Of a DNA stretch of 64,000 bases, positions 22,480 through 34,702 are shown one piece after another. Origin of the DNA: Malania oleifera (Eukaryota; Streptophyta; Magnoliopsida; Santalales; Ximeniaceae); NCBI RefSeq assembly GCF_029873635.1, contig NC_080425.1:39621390-39685389 (forward strand). The letters run 5' to 3'. Position 1 is the stretch's first letter. Each line of letters begins with the position of its first letter. The position numbers and the translations under genes were made by a program. The notes below the pieces were generated by a model. The model searched no databases and was not told the DNA's origin. It worked only from the letters and a program-made list of their open reading frames with translations.

Positions 22480-23838
22480 CACGTGGCATTCTTGTCTCAG
22501 GAAAAGCCTAAGAATGTCAATGAGGCCATACAGGATCAATCTTGGGTGATGTCAATACAGGAAGAGCTAAATCAGTTTGAGAGAAACAAAGTATGGACCT
22601 TGGTTCCCAGACCAAATGATCATACTATCATTGGAACCAAATGGGTCTATAAGAACAAGAAGGATAAAAACGGGATTGTAATTAGGAACAAAGCTTTGAA
22701 GAAACATATGCTTCTGTGACTAGAATGGAAGTCATTCATATGTTATTAGCCTATACATTTTTAAGGACTTCAAGTTATATCAGATTGATGTTAAAAGTGC
22801 ATTCTTGAATGGCTACATAAATAAGAGGTATATGTTGAGCAACCTCCAGGATTGAAAATCACAAATGTCCAAATCATGTATTTAGACTATAAAAAGCCTT
22901 ATATGGACTAAAGCAAGCTCCTAGAGCTTGGTATGAAAGGTTAAGTGATTTTCTCCTAGAAAATGGGTTCACTAGAGGTAAAATTGACACAACCCTCTTC
23001 ATAAAATCTGAAAATTAATGAAAATATGCTCCTAGAGCAAATATATGTAGATGAAATCATATTTGGAGCAACAAATGAAGAGATGTGCAATGAGTTTTCC
23101 AAATGCATGCCAGATGAATTTGAGATGAGCATGATGGGAGAACTCACATTCTTTCTGGGACTTCAAATAAAACAAGCTAAACATGGGACTTTTTTCAATC
23201 AATCAAAATATGTACAGGACTTGCACAAGAAATTCAATATAAGCTCTACCAAGGTATAATTGGAGTCTGCTATACTTGACTACTAACAAACCAAATATCA
23301 TGTATAGTATATGTATGTGTGCAAGATTCCAAGTAGCACCAAAAGAGTCACACCTATAGCAATTAAGATGATACTTAGATACCTCATCAAAACCATTGAT
23401 TTAGGCTTATGGTACCCTAAGTATACCTCGTTTGAGATTGTCAGCTATTCCGATGCCAACTTTGCCGGTAGCAAAGTTAATCGGAAGAGCACGAGTAGTT
23501 CGTGTCATTACTTAGGAAAATATCTAATTTCTTGGTTTTCCAAGAAACAGAACTCAGTTGTACTGTCCACAGCCGAGGCTGAATATATTGCAGTTGGAAG
23601 TTGTTGTGCTCAGACTCTCTACATGAAATAACAACTTATGGACTACAAATTGCACTATGACATTGTTCCCATAAAATGTGCTAACACTAGTGCAATAAAT
23701 ATTTCAAAGAATCTCATTTCACACTCACAAACTAAGCATATTGAGATTAGACATCATTTTATTCATGATCATGTGCAAAAGGGGGACGTGGCACTTGAGT
23801 TTGTGTGCACTGATGAACAATGGTCCCCATATTCATAA
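22480..23838 (+). pseudogene. Copia B reverse transcriptase and RNase H
   Basis: Starts EKPKNVNEAIQDQSWVMSIQ and TKWVYKNKKDKNG, then loses frame near 22715. Degraded palm sequence follows to 23025. The active site near 23044-23055 is YVDE instead of YVDD. MMGELTFFLGLQIKQAKHG follows to a stop at 23257. RNase H is open at 23311-23631 (SYSDANFAGSKVNRKSTSS, VVLSTAEAEYIAV), then a stop. 23638-23838 carries the tail with SHSQTKHIEIRHHFIHDHV. The usual join between reverse transcriptase and RNase H (about 23258-23310) is shortened. Confidence 0.85.
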
Positions 23839-24886
23839 AACCACTTCAAGAGGATAGATTTATCCAAATTAGACATGAATTAGGCTTATTGCACACTACG
23901 AAAGTTGCCTAGAATTATTTGAGAAATTAGGCCTAACCCGTGATGATGAGTAGGTTACATAACTAAGGGGGAGCAGCTCTCATTGTAATTTCGTGGTTGC
24001 GTAAATTAAATTCACTCACAATCTTATCCTATTTTATGCTTATATGTTTTTGTAAGAACAACACTGCAGCTTACTATCCATAATGTACTGAATGCTTAAA
24101 CTTATTTAATAGATGGTTAATGTATCTTGATTATAGAATGAATTGTTTTGAGCTATACTGAATTAATTGAATACCATCTACATGGTTAATGTAGAATGCA
24201 TACTATATAAAGATTTTAGGATACTTGCATGCTATTTAAACTTGAATCCACCTACATGGCTAATGCAGACCTTGTGAATGCATGCTGGTAGTTGACTAGG
24301 GTATTGCATGATTGATTTAATAATTAAATTTAGAAATACATGCTAACTAGTTGACTACAATTATGATTCTATCAAACTCTTTTTAAACTCCAATCTTTGT
24401 AGGTCTTATGTATTATCAGAGTTGTGATGGTTTATGGACTTTTTCTGGCCTTACTATGTTTAACATGTCAGTTTGATTCTGAATGGCCAGTTATACTGTG
24501 TTGTGTACAAAATTGCCAATTTTTTTCAAAACACCTATAAGACTACTGTCTATGTCAATTTTTGTGTCAAAAAGGGGGAGCTTCTCAAGTTAAGGGATTT
24601 TTTTTTTCAAGTACTATTATGCTTAGCTTATTCCTTTTTTTTATGACAAAAGGGGGAGAAAAATATCTGAGCAAAATTAGGGAGAAATATCAAAATTGGG
24701 GAAGAAATATCTTAGCTATATTTCCAAAACTAAACACATATTAAGCTGAATTTCAAAACTTCTCAACTTGAAATTTCAATGTCCTCTTTCTACATGAACT
24801 TTGAAATTATGCATATTGTATGGGGGAGCCTTGTAAGGCTAACCTCATTTTGCTCTTATATTTGTCATCATCAAAAAGAGGAAGAT
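23839..24886 (+). other. Copia B pol-to-LTR non-coding region with multiple polypurine tracts
   Basis: No coding domain seen. AAGGGGGAG-type tracts at about 23965, 24569-24580 and 24648-24660, and the terminal AAAAAGAGGAAGA at 24873-24885. A GTGAATGCATGCTGGTAG word near 24275 is shared with element A and the fossil at 3850-5390. Multiple polypurine tracts are a reported Sirevirus trait. Confidence 0.65.
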
Positions 24887-26369
24887 TGTGTATGACCAGA
24901 TTTATATTTTAGAAAGCACAAATGGTCATTGCAATATGTAGGCCATGAAGCTCTTAAAGAACCCATCACAGCTTTTACATGGCATATTAAAGAGCAGAAG
25001 AGTGAAGACATATAATTTCTCAGTTGTATTGCTTTTAGATTAAATTGTATGTGCATGTCTTACTTGATCTGATGGAAAGCTCAATAACTACCTAAGATTG
25101 ACCCTAGGAAATCAAACTTTTCATGGAAAACCTTTTGCTTAAAAAGATAAAACTTATACAAAAGGTTTAAAGTGTTTTTGAGGTCATAAGATGGCTTAAA
25201 CTCAAAATTCTAAAGGGGCCAGTCAACGAGCTGTTAAGCCCAGTCGACCGAACAGAAAAAATGACCAGAAATCATTTTTGTAAAGGGTCTAGTCGACCGG
25301 ACTCCTAAGCCTAGTTGCCCAACCTTCATGAAATGAAGATACGGCAGACCGAATCAATGGCCTAGTTAACCAAACTATGCTAAAAAGTAAAATTGCCTTG
25401 AGTCGGTCGACCAAACCTTAGGTTAATTGATCGAAACTCTTGGGTTAAGCTTATTTCGAGCAAAAAACAGTCATAAAAATTTAAAATAAATTATTACTTT
25501 ATTCCCAACGGCCATAAAACAATCATATTTTGAAAATTCCTATAAATACCTTGCCCAAAGCACTTGAAACAACTTTTATTAATCTTGCATTATACTCTTT
25601 CATATTTGAGCACTTTATACTCTCTTTTTCTCAATTCAAAGAGCTTTTTTCTCTCATCTACTCTATTCATTTTACAAAATCATTTTGAGAGAAACCCTAG
25701 GTTCTCCTACACTCTTTGATTTTGAAAATCATTTGCGGAGAAAACATTTATTGCTCTTGAATCTTTGAAAAAGCATTTATTGTGCATTTATTCTTACATC
25801 AAAGATAATTTACGATCATCTACTCTTATTTATTGCAAAAATCCTTTTGAGAGCAAAACCTTAGCTTCTCCTATTCTTTTCTTGAAAAATATTTTTGGAA
25901 AAATATTTCATTGGGGTTGAATCTTTGAAGCATTTATTATACACAATTTACTCAAAGATCATTTACTCTCTTATATTGCAAAAATCTTCTTGAGAGAAAC
26001 ATATATACTCTATTGAGCTTAAATCTCATTTTGTGAGAGTGCATCAAGATTTTCATTGTACAACTTAGCTTTTGAGAAGCATTTCCTTATATGAAAAAAC
26101 TTTTATTTTCATTGTATGTGCGGTTCAGGTTTGAACCGTGCCAGATGTGGAGTATCATTTGAAGAGGTTGCTCTGTCCAGAAGGAGTGGTGTAACGGGTG
26201 GCTCTGCCCAAGGGAATGAGTGTGTATCCTGGATAGTGAAATCCTTAAGTGATTTGTCTTGAGGCAAGGACGTAGGCAGGAATATCTAAACCTCATAAAA
26301 ATCTCGTATTTGCATTCTCTTTCCCTACACTATTTATTTTTTTGCACTTATATGTTCTCAATTCAACCA
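24887..26369 (+). mobile_element. 3' LTR of copia B, first part
   Basis: Matches 8100-9590 of the 5' LTR, including the TATA box and array. It starts TGTGTATGACC, about 70 bp into the 5' copy. It is cut at 26369 by element A; only the last 20-40 bp of this LTR survive, at about 37600-37632. Confidence 0.85.
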
Positions 26370-26659
26370 TGTTGACCCTATGGGTCATACCCTGTTTTAA
26401 TTATGACAAATACTCTAATATTTAATGGTTGATGAGTTTGTGTGCAGGACAAATCGAACGTATCATATGGTGCATGCACATGGATTTGTAGAAGACGAAG
26501 ACTCAAAATGTGTATTCATTGTAATTTATATTTATCATATTGAGTTTGTAATAGTAAATAGAAAATGGTTGGTAATAATCAATGCCTTACCTACATGGTA
26601 GGATCGATAAGCTCATGACCATAGATGGACCTTAGGGAACACCCTTCAAAGGACCGAAG

Positions 26660-27265
26660 GTCGACCGACACCGGATTTTTTTGGTGCCCTCAAACTAAAA
26701 AGGACCTAGAAATGACACTCACTCATGCATATATATATGAATGGTCATTTGAATAGGGTGTTTGCATGCTTAAATAGGACTAAAATGCCCTAAAAAGGTG
26801 CATTCGGTCGACTATACTTCCATGTACAATACACCCAGTCGACCCAACCCAAACCAAGTCAACAGTTTGACCACAGTCTAGTCGACCGAACTTGTTAGTT
26901 CAAAAGTTGTCGGTCGACCAAACCTGGAGCAGGCCAACAGTTTGACCACAGTCTGGTCGACCGAACTAATATAGTTCATTTATGCCCGGTCAACCAAACT
27001 CCCTTTTAGTCAACTTGTTGACAACCTGGTCGACCGAGCCCAAAATGAACTCCAACTATCTTGTCGACCAAGGGTCCTCAGGAGATGTCCCAACTACCTG
27101 GTCGACCGAACTTTGTAATTCAAATACTTCTGGTCGACCGAACCACGCTAACTGAGAAAATTGCCCCGGAACCTTGATGCTCGGTCGACCGACCATATAG
27201 TTCATTTCTTGCCCGGTTGACCGAACTTCAAGAACTTCGGTCGATTGAACTTGTTCTGGTCGACC
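26660..27265. repeat. U3 palindrome array in LTR A, word GGTCGACCGA
   Basis: Twelve exact GTCGAC hexamers in about 600 bp, most inside the perfect 8-base palindrome GGTCGACC. There are also variants GGTCAACC, GGTTGACC and GGTCGATT, and paired GTCAACAGTTTGACC words. Units look like diverged repeats of 30-50 bp. Confidence 0.9.
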
Positions 27266-27396
27266 GGACTTCTCGGGTTGCCTCAATATTTTTACTGTGG
27301 TTAACTTTTTAAAATGGGGTTAAAATAATTAAATTATATTAAAACTTTCCTAATAATTCCATATGTATCCTTAACGGTTATATTTTAGGGGTTGTC

Positions 27397-27404
27397 TATT
27401 TATA
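27397..27404 (+). promoter_or_regulatory. LTR A TATA-like box
   Basis: TATTTATA in GTCTATTTATACCCC, conserved in the 3' LTR near 36402. It lies about 130 bp downstream of the last palindrome. Confidence 0.5.
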
Positions 27405-28643
27405 CCCCATCATTTGGAACAATAGCATGAGATTAGCAAATATAATTAGCCAATATCCTCTCAATCTCAAAAAGCCTATATTTCATATTCAAGTTTTAAA
27501 CTCCCACTCTTACTCATTCATATTGCAAATACCTCTTTGTAAGAGTATTCTTGTGTTTATCTCACCAAGCTTATACTCTCTCTTGGTTGTTTTATTTGAG
27601 ATTTATATTTCATAGAGAGTAAGCTCCAAGTTCTCCTAGGGGGCTTCGTTAATAAGCCTTCCATAGGAAAACTTCTTTGGGCTTCTGGGTTTTGCATTCT
27701 CATTACAATACTCAAGTGTTCATATTGTGTTTTGGTTGCAAAAATATTATACATCATTTTCAAAATATATCTCTTGTGCGTATCTTTGAGAAATCTATTT
27801 TGATATATTTTATTAAGTGCTAAAAGATATTTGTTGCTACACCTTTTGATTGAGATTATATTTTTATTACAAAGATCAAATAAATATTTTGCAGACCATT
27901 TTTAAATATCTCTTGTGGTTTATATTGAGAAATATTACTTGTTGAGATATGTGAAGTGTGCTTGTGATCTTTGTTAGTGCATTGTGATTGAAATATTATT
28001 TTGACGCAAAGATCCTATCATTTACACTCTCGCGCACTGATTACTATATTTGCATAAATATTTGAGAATAAACACTTAGACTACATCGAGCTTATCAAAT
28101 CCTATCTTTTGGTAGTGTATTGATCATGCTGTGCATATTGGGTACATATCTGCTTTACACGAAAGCACAATCAATGTACCATTTGATTGTATTTCAAATC
28201 TATTGTATTTTCAGGCACGAGTCTGAAGAGGGAGACTAGCCCTTTGAAATAGTCCTGGATTGGCTTAGACCCCGTTATGAAAGCTAGGTGTGCCATCCTG
28301 TTTAGGCGTGTCAGTTAAGGTCAGCCCCTTGAATTGACCTAGTTGTATAAGGTGCCGCTCCACCCATTTAAGTGAGCATTATAGTGGTAATCCTTGTGCT
28401 GGTGTGGCCAAGGCGGGGACGTAGGCACTGTTGGCCGAACCTCGATAACATATCGTGCGTGTTCATTTACATTTCCGCTATTTAATTACTGCACGTGTAC
28501 GTTATATTGTGAATGATTGAGTTTACATTTGCATAGATAAACCCTAGGTTAAGTAATATCGTTTATCTCGTTCAACCTATGCTATAATTTTTAAATACCC
28601 AATTCACCCCCCCCCCTCTTGGGATTGCACCGTTTCTAACAAT

Positions 28644-28656
28644 TGGTATCAGAGCC
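28644..28656 (+). other. Primer binding site of element A
   Basis: TGGTATCAGAGCC, two bases after the LTR; complementary to initiator Met-tRNA. Confidence 0.9.
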
Positions 28657-28693
28657 TCGCAACTTAGACTCAAACGTTATTTAGTAAAAGATC

Positions 28694-29236
28694 ATGATGG
28701 CTCATGTTAGTGCATCCCATGTATGTGAGGGTAGGTTAGTCACACACCGACCAGTATTCTGTGGTGATAATTATGTTGTATGGAAATTCAGAATGACTGT
28801 GTATGTGAAAGCTTTAAATTGGAAATTTCGGAATGTCATTGATCAAGGTGATAGTGTGCCTATTAAATTCATTGGTTGTACTAGTGTTCCTAAATCTGAG
28901 TGTGAACTGAATGATCATGATAGGAACTTAGTGCAAATAAATTTTGATGCCATGAATACCTTACTGCATGCTTTAGATTCTAATGTTTTATGTGAGGTTA
29001 TGGAGTGTAGTAATGCTAAGAAAATTTGGGATGAACTTGAAAGGAGATATGGAGCACCCATACAAAACAATGTGATCTCTCCGTGTGACTCAAGCCCTAA
29101 TAATCTTAAAGGAGGTAACCAGTGCTTTGTTGCCTTAACAGATAATGAGGTTATCTCTATTTCTTCTGCTTTAGTAGATAAATTTGGTAATGATTCATAT
29201 GATGAATTAAGTGATGCATCTGTTACTGAATCATGT
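28694..29236 (+). pseudogene. Element A gag, first piece
   Basis: Begins MMAHVSASHVCEGRLVTHRP at 28694, after the primer site. It carries PVFCGDNYVVWKFRMTVYVK, the standard gag opening, and AKKIWDELERRYG. It is open until the TGA created at 29237-29239, which is the first codon of the inserted solo LTR D. The same frame resumes at 31409 (DSTDSESMPTYEELQV). The piece from about 29070 on (NNVISPCDSSPN) suggests part of the gag body was deleted before the coiled-coil region. Confidence 0.85.
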
Positions 29237-30450
29237 TGAAATTAGGAATAGCTTCCCAAGAGGGGGGGTGAATTGGCTTTTAAAACTTTCTTTTAACTTC
29301 TTTTAAGAATCCTTAACTTCTTTAAACACTTAACCAATTCTTTAACTTATTTGTTTAATTTCACCAATCACACAACAACTTAATTAAACAACCAATCAAT
29401 TAAACACAATCTTCAAACCAAACAATCAATTTATTTTCCAAGTATAAGTCAAACAACAAACAACCAAACCAAAATATAAAGTATTCAACACTTTGGTAAT
29501 ATAACAACTCAAGATGGTTGTTTGTTTATATTTGCCAAATTTGAACCAAGCTCTGTAATGAATGAAAATTTATGCTTGCTGATGTAAAGCCCTGTATAGA
29601 TGAATCAAATCACTTTTTCCAAATATTTAGAACTCAAATAAACTCTTGGTAAATTTATCTTTGGGATGTTAACCAAGTAACGTACTCCCGTAAGGTTTCC
29701 GCAAGATATGGTGTCACCAACGTACTCCCTTTCGGTTTCCGCAACCCAAATCAAAATTAAACCTTAAGTTTGTTTGATTTTCCAAATATATGTAGTTTAT
29801 ATGATTCCCAAATTTTAAATCATCCATGCAATTTAAATATGCTGAAAATAAAGAGTAAGGGAAAGAGAGAATGAGATGGAGATTTTTATGAGGTTCGGCT
29901 TATACCCAGCCTACGTCCTCGCCTTTGGAAAACCACCAAAGGATTCACTAGTTCAGTTCCGTTGACGGGTGGAACAATACCGATTACAACACTCCTTGAT
30001 TAAGGCTAGAGCCCCCCTTCTCCAAACGATATTCCCTGGTTCGGTCACTCCTTACATAGGCTAGAGCCCGCCTCTCTAAGAAATATTTCGTTGCTTAGCC
30101 AACGATCCAAACAACCCTTGGAACGTCAAAGAACAATAAGAAACAAGATATAATCTGCGTACAAGTATACTCTCTCAAAGAGCAAGTTAGTACAATTTCA
30201 GCACTATATACTTTGAATGTAAAATATCAATATGAAATACAATGAAGCTCAAGTATAGAATTCACCAATATCCTTCTTAGATAAGGATTAGAAATAGAAA
30301 TTCAAAGGAGGAAGAATTAGCACTTCAGAATTTCTCAGCAAAATAGATTTGCAATGAGTGAGCAAGAGAGCTTTTGGAAGAACAAGAGTGCTTTCAGCTT
30401 TACAAGAAGATTTTTCAATTCTTGGATGAGTTTTGATTTGCAAAACCATG

Positions 30451-30460
30451 TATTTATAGG
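30451..30460 (-). promoter_or_regulatory. LTR D TATA box
   Basis: Minus-strand CCTATAAATA, at the same place relative to the palindrome array as in LTR B. Confidence 0.55.
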
Positions 30461-30584
30461 CTTTCAAACTTGTTTCCATGTTGCAAAAGTTTCCTTTAAG
30501 TGTTTCCCAATATTATAGAAAGTTTGGAGCTCAAACGGCTATATTTTAAAATATTAGAATTTGAAAAATTTTCCCCTTGAACAG

Positions 30585-30710
30585 AGTTCAGTTGACTGAA
30601 GTGTCGTGGTTAGTCAACTAAAGTTCCTTAAACCCCTTTAAAATATAGTTGGATACAGGGTCAGTCATCTAAAGTCCCTCCCGTGAACAGTGTTCAGCTG
30701 ACTGACAGCA
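30585..30710. repeat. U3 palindrome array in LTR D, word CAGTTGACTGA
   Basis: Copies: TTCAGTTGACTGA, TTAGTCAACTAA, TCAGTCATCTAA and TTCAGCTGACTGA, all within 125 bp upstream of the TATA box. Confidence 0.65.
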
Positions 30711-31408
30711 GTGACCCCATTTTAGTGTTTTAGCCATAACCTTTTTTGTATAACTCCAAATTAAGCTTTCTTGGTTTTAAATGAAATTTAAGAGAAAAAC
30801 CTGCAAATTTCATGTTCATAATTTTTTTAAATAAGGAAGTTTTGATAGTGAAAAATACACTTGAATACGGCTATATAAAAACTAACAACAAACAAAAAAA
30901 CCCTTTTTGGTGCTTTTTATTCCAAAAATGATTCTAACCCTTTTAAAATAATTTTTGACTTTATAAAATTATTTTACAGATATTTTAAAAGGTATTTAAG
31001 TCCAAGAAGTTAACCTAAGTTTTAAACATTTAAAGTACTTACATGAAAACTTCTAAAACTTTTCTCATTCTTAAGTCTTCATGTTTTGTTTCTTCAAGCT
31101 TCCATCTTTTCTTCAAGCTTTCATATTCTTTGAGCTTTATCACTTTGCCTTTCTTTGGATCTTTTAGTATTCCTTGGCTTTCAACAACTCATTCATGTCT
31201 TCATATTCTTCAGGATTTAATATATCATCTTTAAATCCATGCTTGGACTCTTTTAAGCTTCATTTGATCCTCTTGAACACTTTGACCTTTGCTTTTTCAT
31301 ATATAAGTCCTGAAATATCATAACTCACACAAATACATTAAATTTCACTTGTTTGTTAGCATCAAAACAAGATAACAAGATTTTAAGTCTTGTAAGGCCA
31401 ACACATGT

Positions 31409-32205
31409 GATAGTACTGATAGTGAAAGCATGCCTACTTATGAGGAATTGCAAGTTGAATATGTTAGGACTCATAAGTTACCTGTTAAATCGAATAAGAA
31501 ATATTCTATGCTAAAAAACAAGCATGATGCATGCATTAAAGAATGTGACTCAAAAATTCTTGCTGAAAGAGAAAACAATTTGAAAATTAGAAGACTGGAA
31601 AGCAAGAATGAATCATTAGAAAAAGAATTGACTAATTTGAAATCTAAAGTTTCTAATGATGATAAAAAGGACCACTTGATTGCAGATCTTGAAAACAAAG
31701 TAAACAATATGTCTAAAGAATTTATGAAACTTCAGGATGTTTGCAAAGAATTGAAAAAACTCAAAAATTCAAGATCTAGAGAAAAAAATAGAAGACCAAT
31801 CTAAGATCATCTACACGTTCACTAGAGGCAAAGAAAATTTTGATAAATTACTTAGCTCACAAAAGATGACCTTAGATAAGGAGGGTATAGGTTTTAATGG
31901 AATTAAAAATAAGAAAAGGAAGAACCTATACATGAGGTACTTTGTAAAAGAATCGAAACATTATGCTAGTACCTCCTCTGGTCCATACACTCGCACCACA
32001 TGTGTTTTATGTAAAAAAAAAGGGGCACGTAAAATTTGATTGCCCATTTAAAAGAAAAGGTGTGAAACCCAAACAAGTATGGAAAATTAAAAAATCACCA
32101 ACTCCTAACCCAATGAGAATAGAAGGTAGAAAAATGATATGGGTTGTCAAGAAAGCAAACCCTTTGAAACTCAAGGAAGAATTTACTCAAACCGGAATTA
32201 CATGA
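31409..32205 (+). pseudogene. Element A gag, second piece with coiled coil and zinc knuckle
   Basis: Continues the frame of 28694-29236. 31430-31801 is rich in K, E, L and N in a coiled-coil-like pattern (ESKNESLEKELTNLKSK), then a stop at 31802. Reading resumes near 31890 (LYMRYFVKESKHY). The CCHC knuckle (C-V-L-C-K-K-K-G-H-V-K-F-D-C) spans about 32000-32045 but is split by a one-base frameshift in a run of nine A at 32013-32021. The basic tail ends at 32205. No protease follows. Confidence 0.8.
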
Positions 32206-34659
32206 TCACATAATTCTTCCTTAGCATCTAGGATTAGCCATAGGGGGTAGTGTTGACTAAAGGCTTAGGAAGTGGTTCGGGTTGAAAATGTAAAATCTTA
32301 GTATATGTCCACTATTTAAAATCTTACATGCTAAGTATTTTGAAAAATCAAGCCAATTTAGAAATTTAAGCAAAATAACCAATCTGAACTTATTGCATAT
32401 ATTCATTGGTTAAAATATGAAATTATTGGCTGCTTGAATAAAAATCCACTTCCAAATGGACATGGCATGTTTGCCTTGTATTTTTTAAATTTCAAATTGC
32501 TTAACTCACACTTAAATATGAATATCTAAAGTTAAGCATACTTTGCCCACTGCACAAGTTTGTGTTTTGGGAAATGAAGTTAAAAATCATGTCCTAAACT
32601 CATCTTGAAAGCCTGAAATGCCTACTAAAATGTTTAGTCATCATTCTAGGCTTAGAGCACTATTAATCGTAAATTCAAAATATTTTTGGTGTTTATTAAA
32701 AGACATCCTTCCATAATCAAATTTAGAGGCAACCACTAAGGGATTCTAGTTTCACTGATTAATCAAAATATTCCCTTGTGTGCTTAAAATATAAAAATCT
32801 TCTAATTCTGGTTCATTGTATCCTCCACAGGGAATCTTTACCAACCACGATCACATCAGGTAAAGATCCACCCTCTCTTTGGTTCGTATCCTTGCTCCAA
32901 AATTATGATCATATCTATAGGATACATTCCAATCACCAAAGAGCGGAAGTTCCTAGTTATTCATACCCTCCACAATGCTCTTTGCTAGAATAAGTTAGGA
33001 CATATTCTTTAGAATGCTTATCTTGTACAATGTCCTACTTTTGAATACTCTATTGAACTTATATAAAATGTTTAATCTTTTAAGAGTATTCAATTTTCTT
33101 CCAAGCTCTCAAACTTTATATAAAATCATTTAAGAGCTTCATCCTCATGAATTAAGTTAAAATGGCTAATTTATTTGATATAGGTTTCAATTTAGATGAT
33201 AGAACAAAAATTCAAAGAAACCTATGCATGAACCTTAAAATGAAAGGTTATTTAAACTTAGGGCTCTCACGTATTGTAAATCATAAGAAAAGAGGCAAAT
33301 ATTGGCTTAGCTCATTTAAAGAAATAATCATTGTGACTTTTTGGTCTGTTAAGCCTAAGAACTCAAGGCCAACGTTGAATCATTGAAAATATTATAACTC
33401 TTGGTTATTGATCTTGAAGATGAAAGAAAAGACATAAAAAGAGTTGAGCGCATAACTTAGAGGGAGCATATATTCTTTCATGATTATATAAATTAAAATG
33501 CTCTCATATATTTATTTCATGCCTAAATGTCCATATGAGTATTGCACTGAATTCCTAACTATCCATGATTATTTATTGCTCATAGTATGTAGTTGGATGG
33601 TTTACATTTTATATGGACAGTTGATTATACTACTTGATTGCATGCTTAGTTTAGAATGTCTCCTACATAGCGAATGCAATTAATGTGAATTGCATGCTGG
33701 TAGTAGATTATAGGTTCTCATGTGCCTTGATTTGAAATATAAATTTCTTGTTTAAACCTATTAGGTACAGTTTTTATGAGAAAATGTCCTATATACAAAC
33801 GGCATGCTGCCAAAATTTTGCTAGGCTTTTCCCATATAAGACCTTGTGTTAAAAATGATTATGATAAAATTAACGTTAAAATTTTTTTTAAAGGATGAGT
33901 GAAAACTAATTGAAAATTAAATTTCATCCTTGCATACTCATCAAGCACTTAGAGAGTTGAGCACGTACCCTATAGAAAGAACTTATAGCACTCATATGCA
34001 TCATTATCGTTTATTGAAATATTGCGGCTATTTTGATATCCCTGAACACTATATCCAGCACTTAAAGTTCTTTGATTTGATATGAAATGTTTTTGGGTCA
34101 TGAATTGCATGGAATGCCTTAATATCTATTTTCGATGCACTTGTTGTCTATAGAGAAGACTATACGGTTTAGAGATAAATATTGTTAATAGATATCAGGT
34201 ATAGTTATTGAAAAATGGTTTGTGTGCTCACTTATACTTTGACATATTCAATGAAATCAATCCCTTTCAAAGTAATTTATAGTATCTAAGCAATAATTCA
34301 AATTGATAGGGGAAGCATCTAAAATTAAAATGCCTATCATATTATGCTCACAAACTTTTGAGGCTTAGATATGTTTTAAATATAGTGTGGTATGATCTTA
34401 AATAAAATAATCTTTGTGAAAATCTTAAGTTGATGTTCATTACGTTGCCACAAGTTGTTTGGGCTTTTCCATATGATCTTGCATGTGATTGTTAAATCTT
34501 TAAGATCATTATGGTTGTGTTTTTTTGGTCATGCTTAATTTGGTACTTAAATGAAATATCAGAAAAGTAGTGCTTGCATTATCTTTAAAGCTTCTTTTTC
34601 AACAAGCACACCCCCAGCACTATTTTGCAAACATTAAAAAGGGGATATATATTTTTATA

Positions 34660-34702
<43 letters not shown>

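Larger units (their letters stand above)
26370..28641 (+). mobile_element. 5' LTR of element A
   Basis: 2272 bp from TGTTGACCC to GTTTCTAACA. Contains the GGTCGACCGA array at 26660-27265, a TATA-like TATTTATA at 27397-27404, and the 'GACGTAGGCAC..GAACCTC' block near 28420 shared with LTRs B and D. It ends with a C-rich stretch and CTTGGGATTGCACC. Confidence 0.9.
29237..31403 (-). mobile_element. Solo LTR D (Sirevirus-like)
   Basis: 2167 bp with target duplication CATGT at 29232-29236 and 31404-31408. On the minus strand it runs from TGTTGGCCTTACAAG to GCTATTCCTAATTTCA. The U5 end carries the 'CACCCCC..CTTGGGA' block typical of LTRs A and B. No internal sequence or second LTR is present, so it is the product of LTR-LTR recombination. 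TATA at 30451-30460 (minus), palindromes at 30585-30710. Confidence 0.9.
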
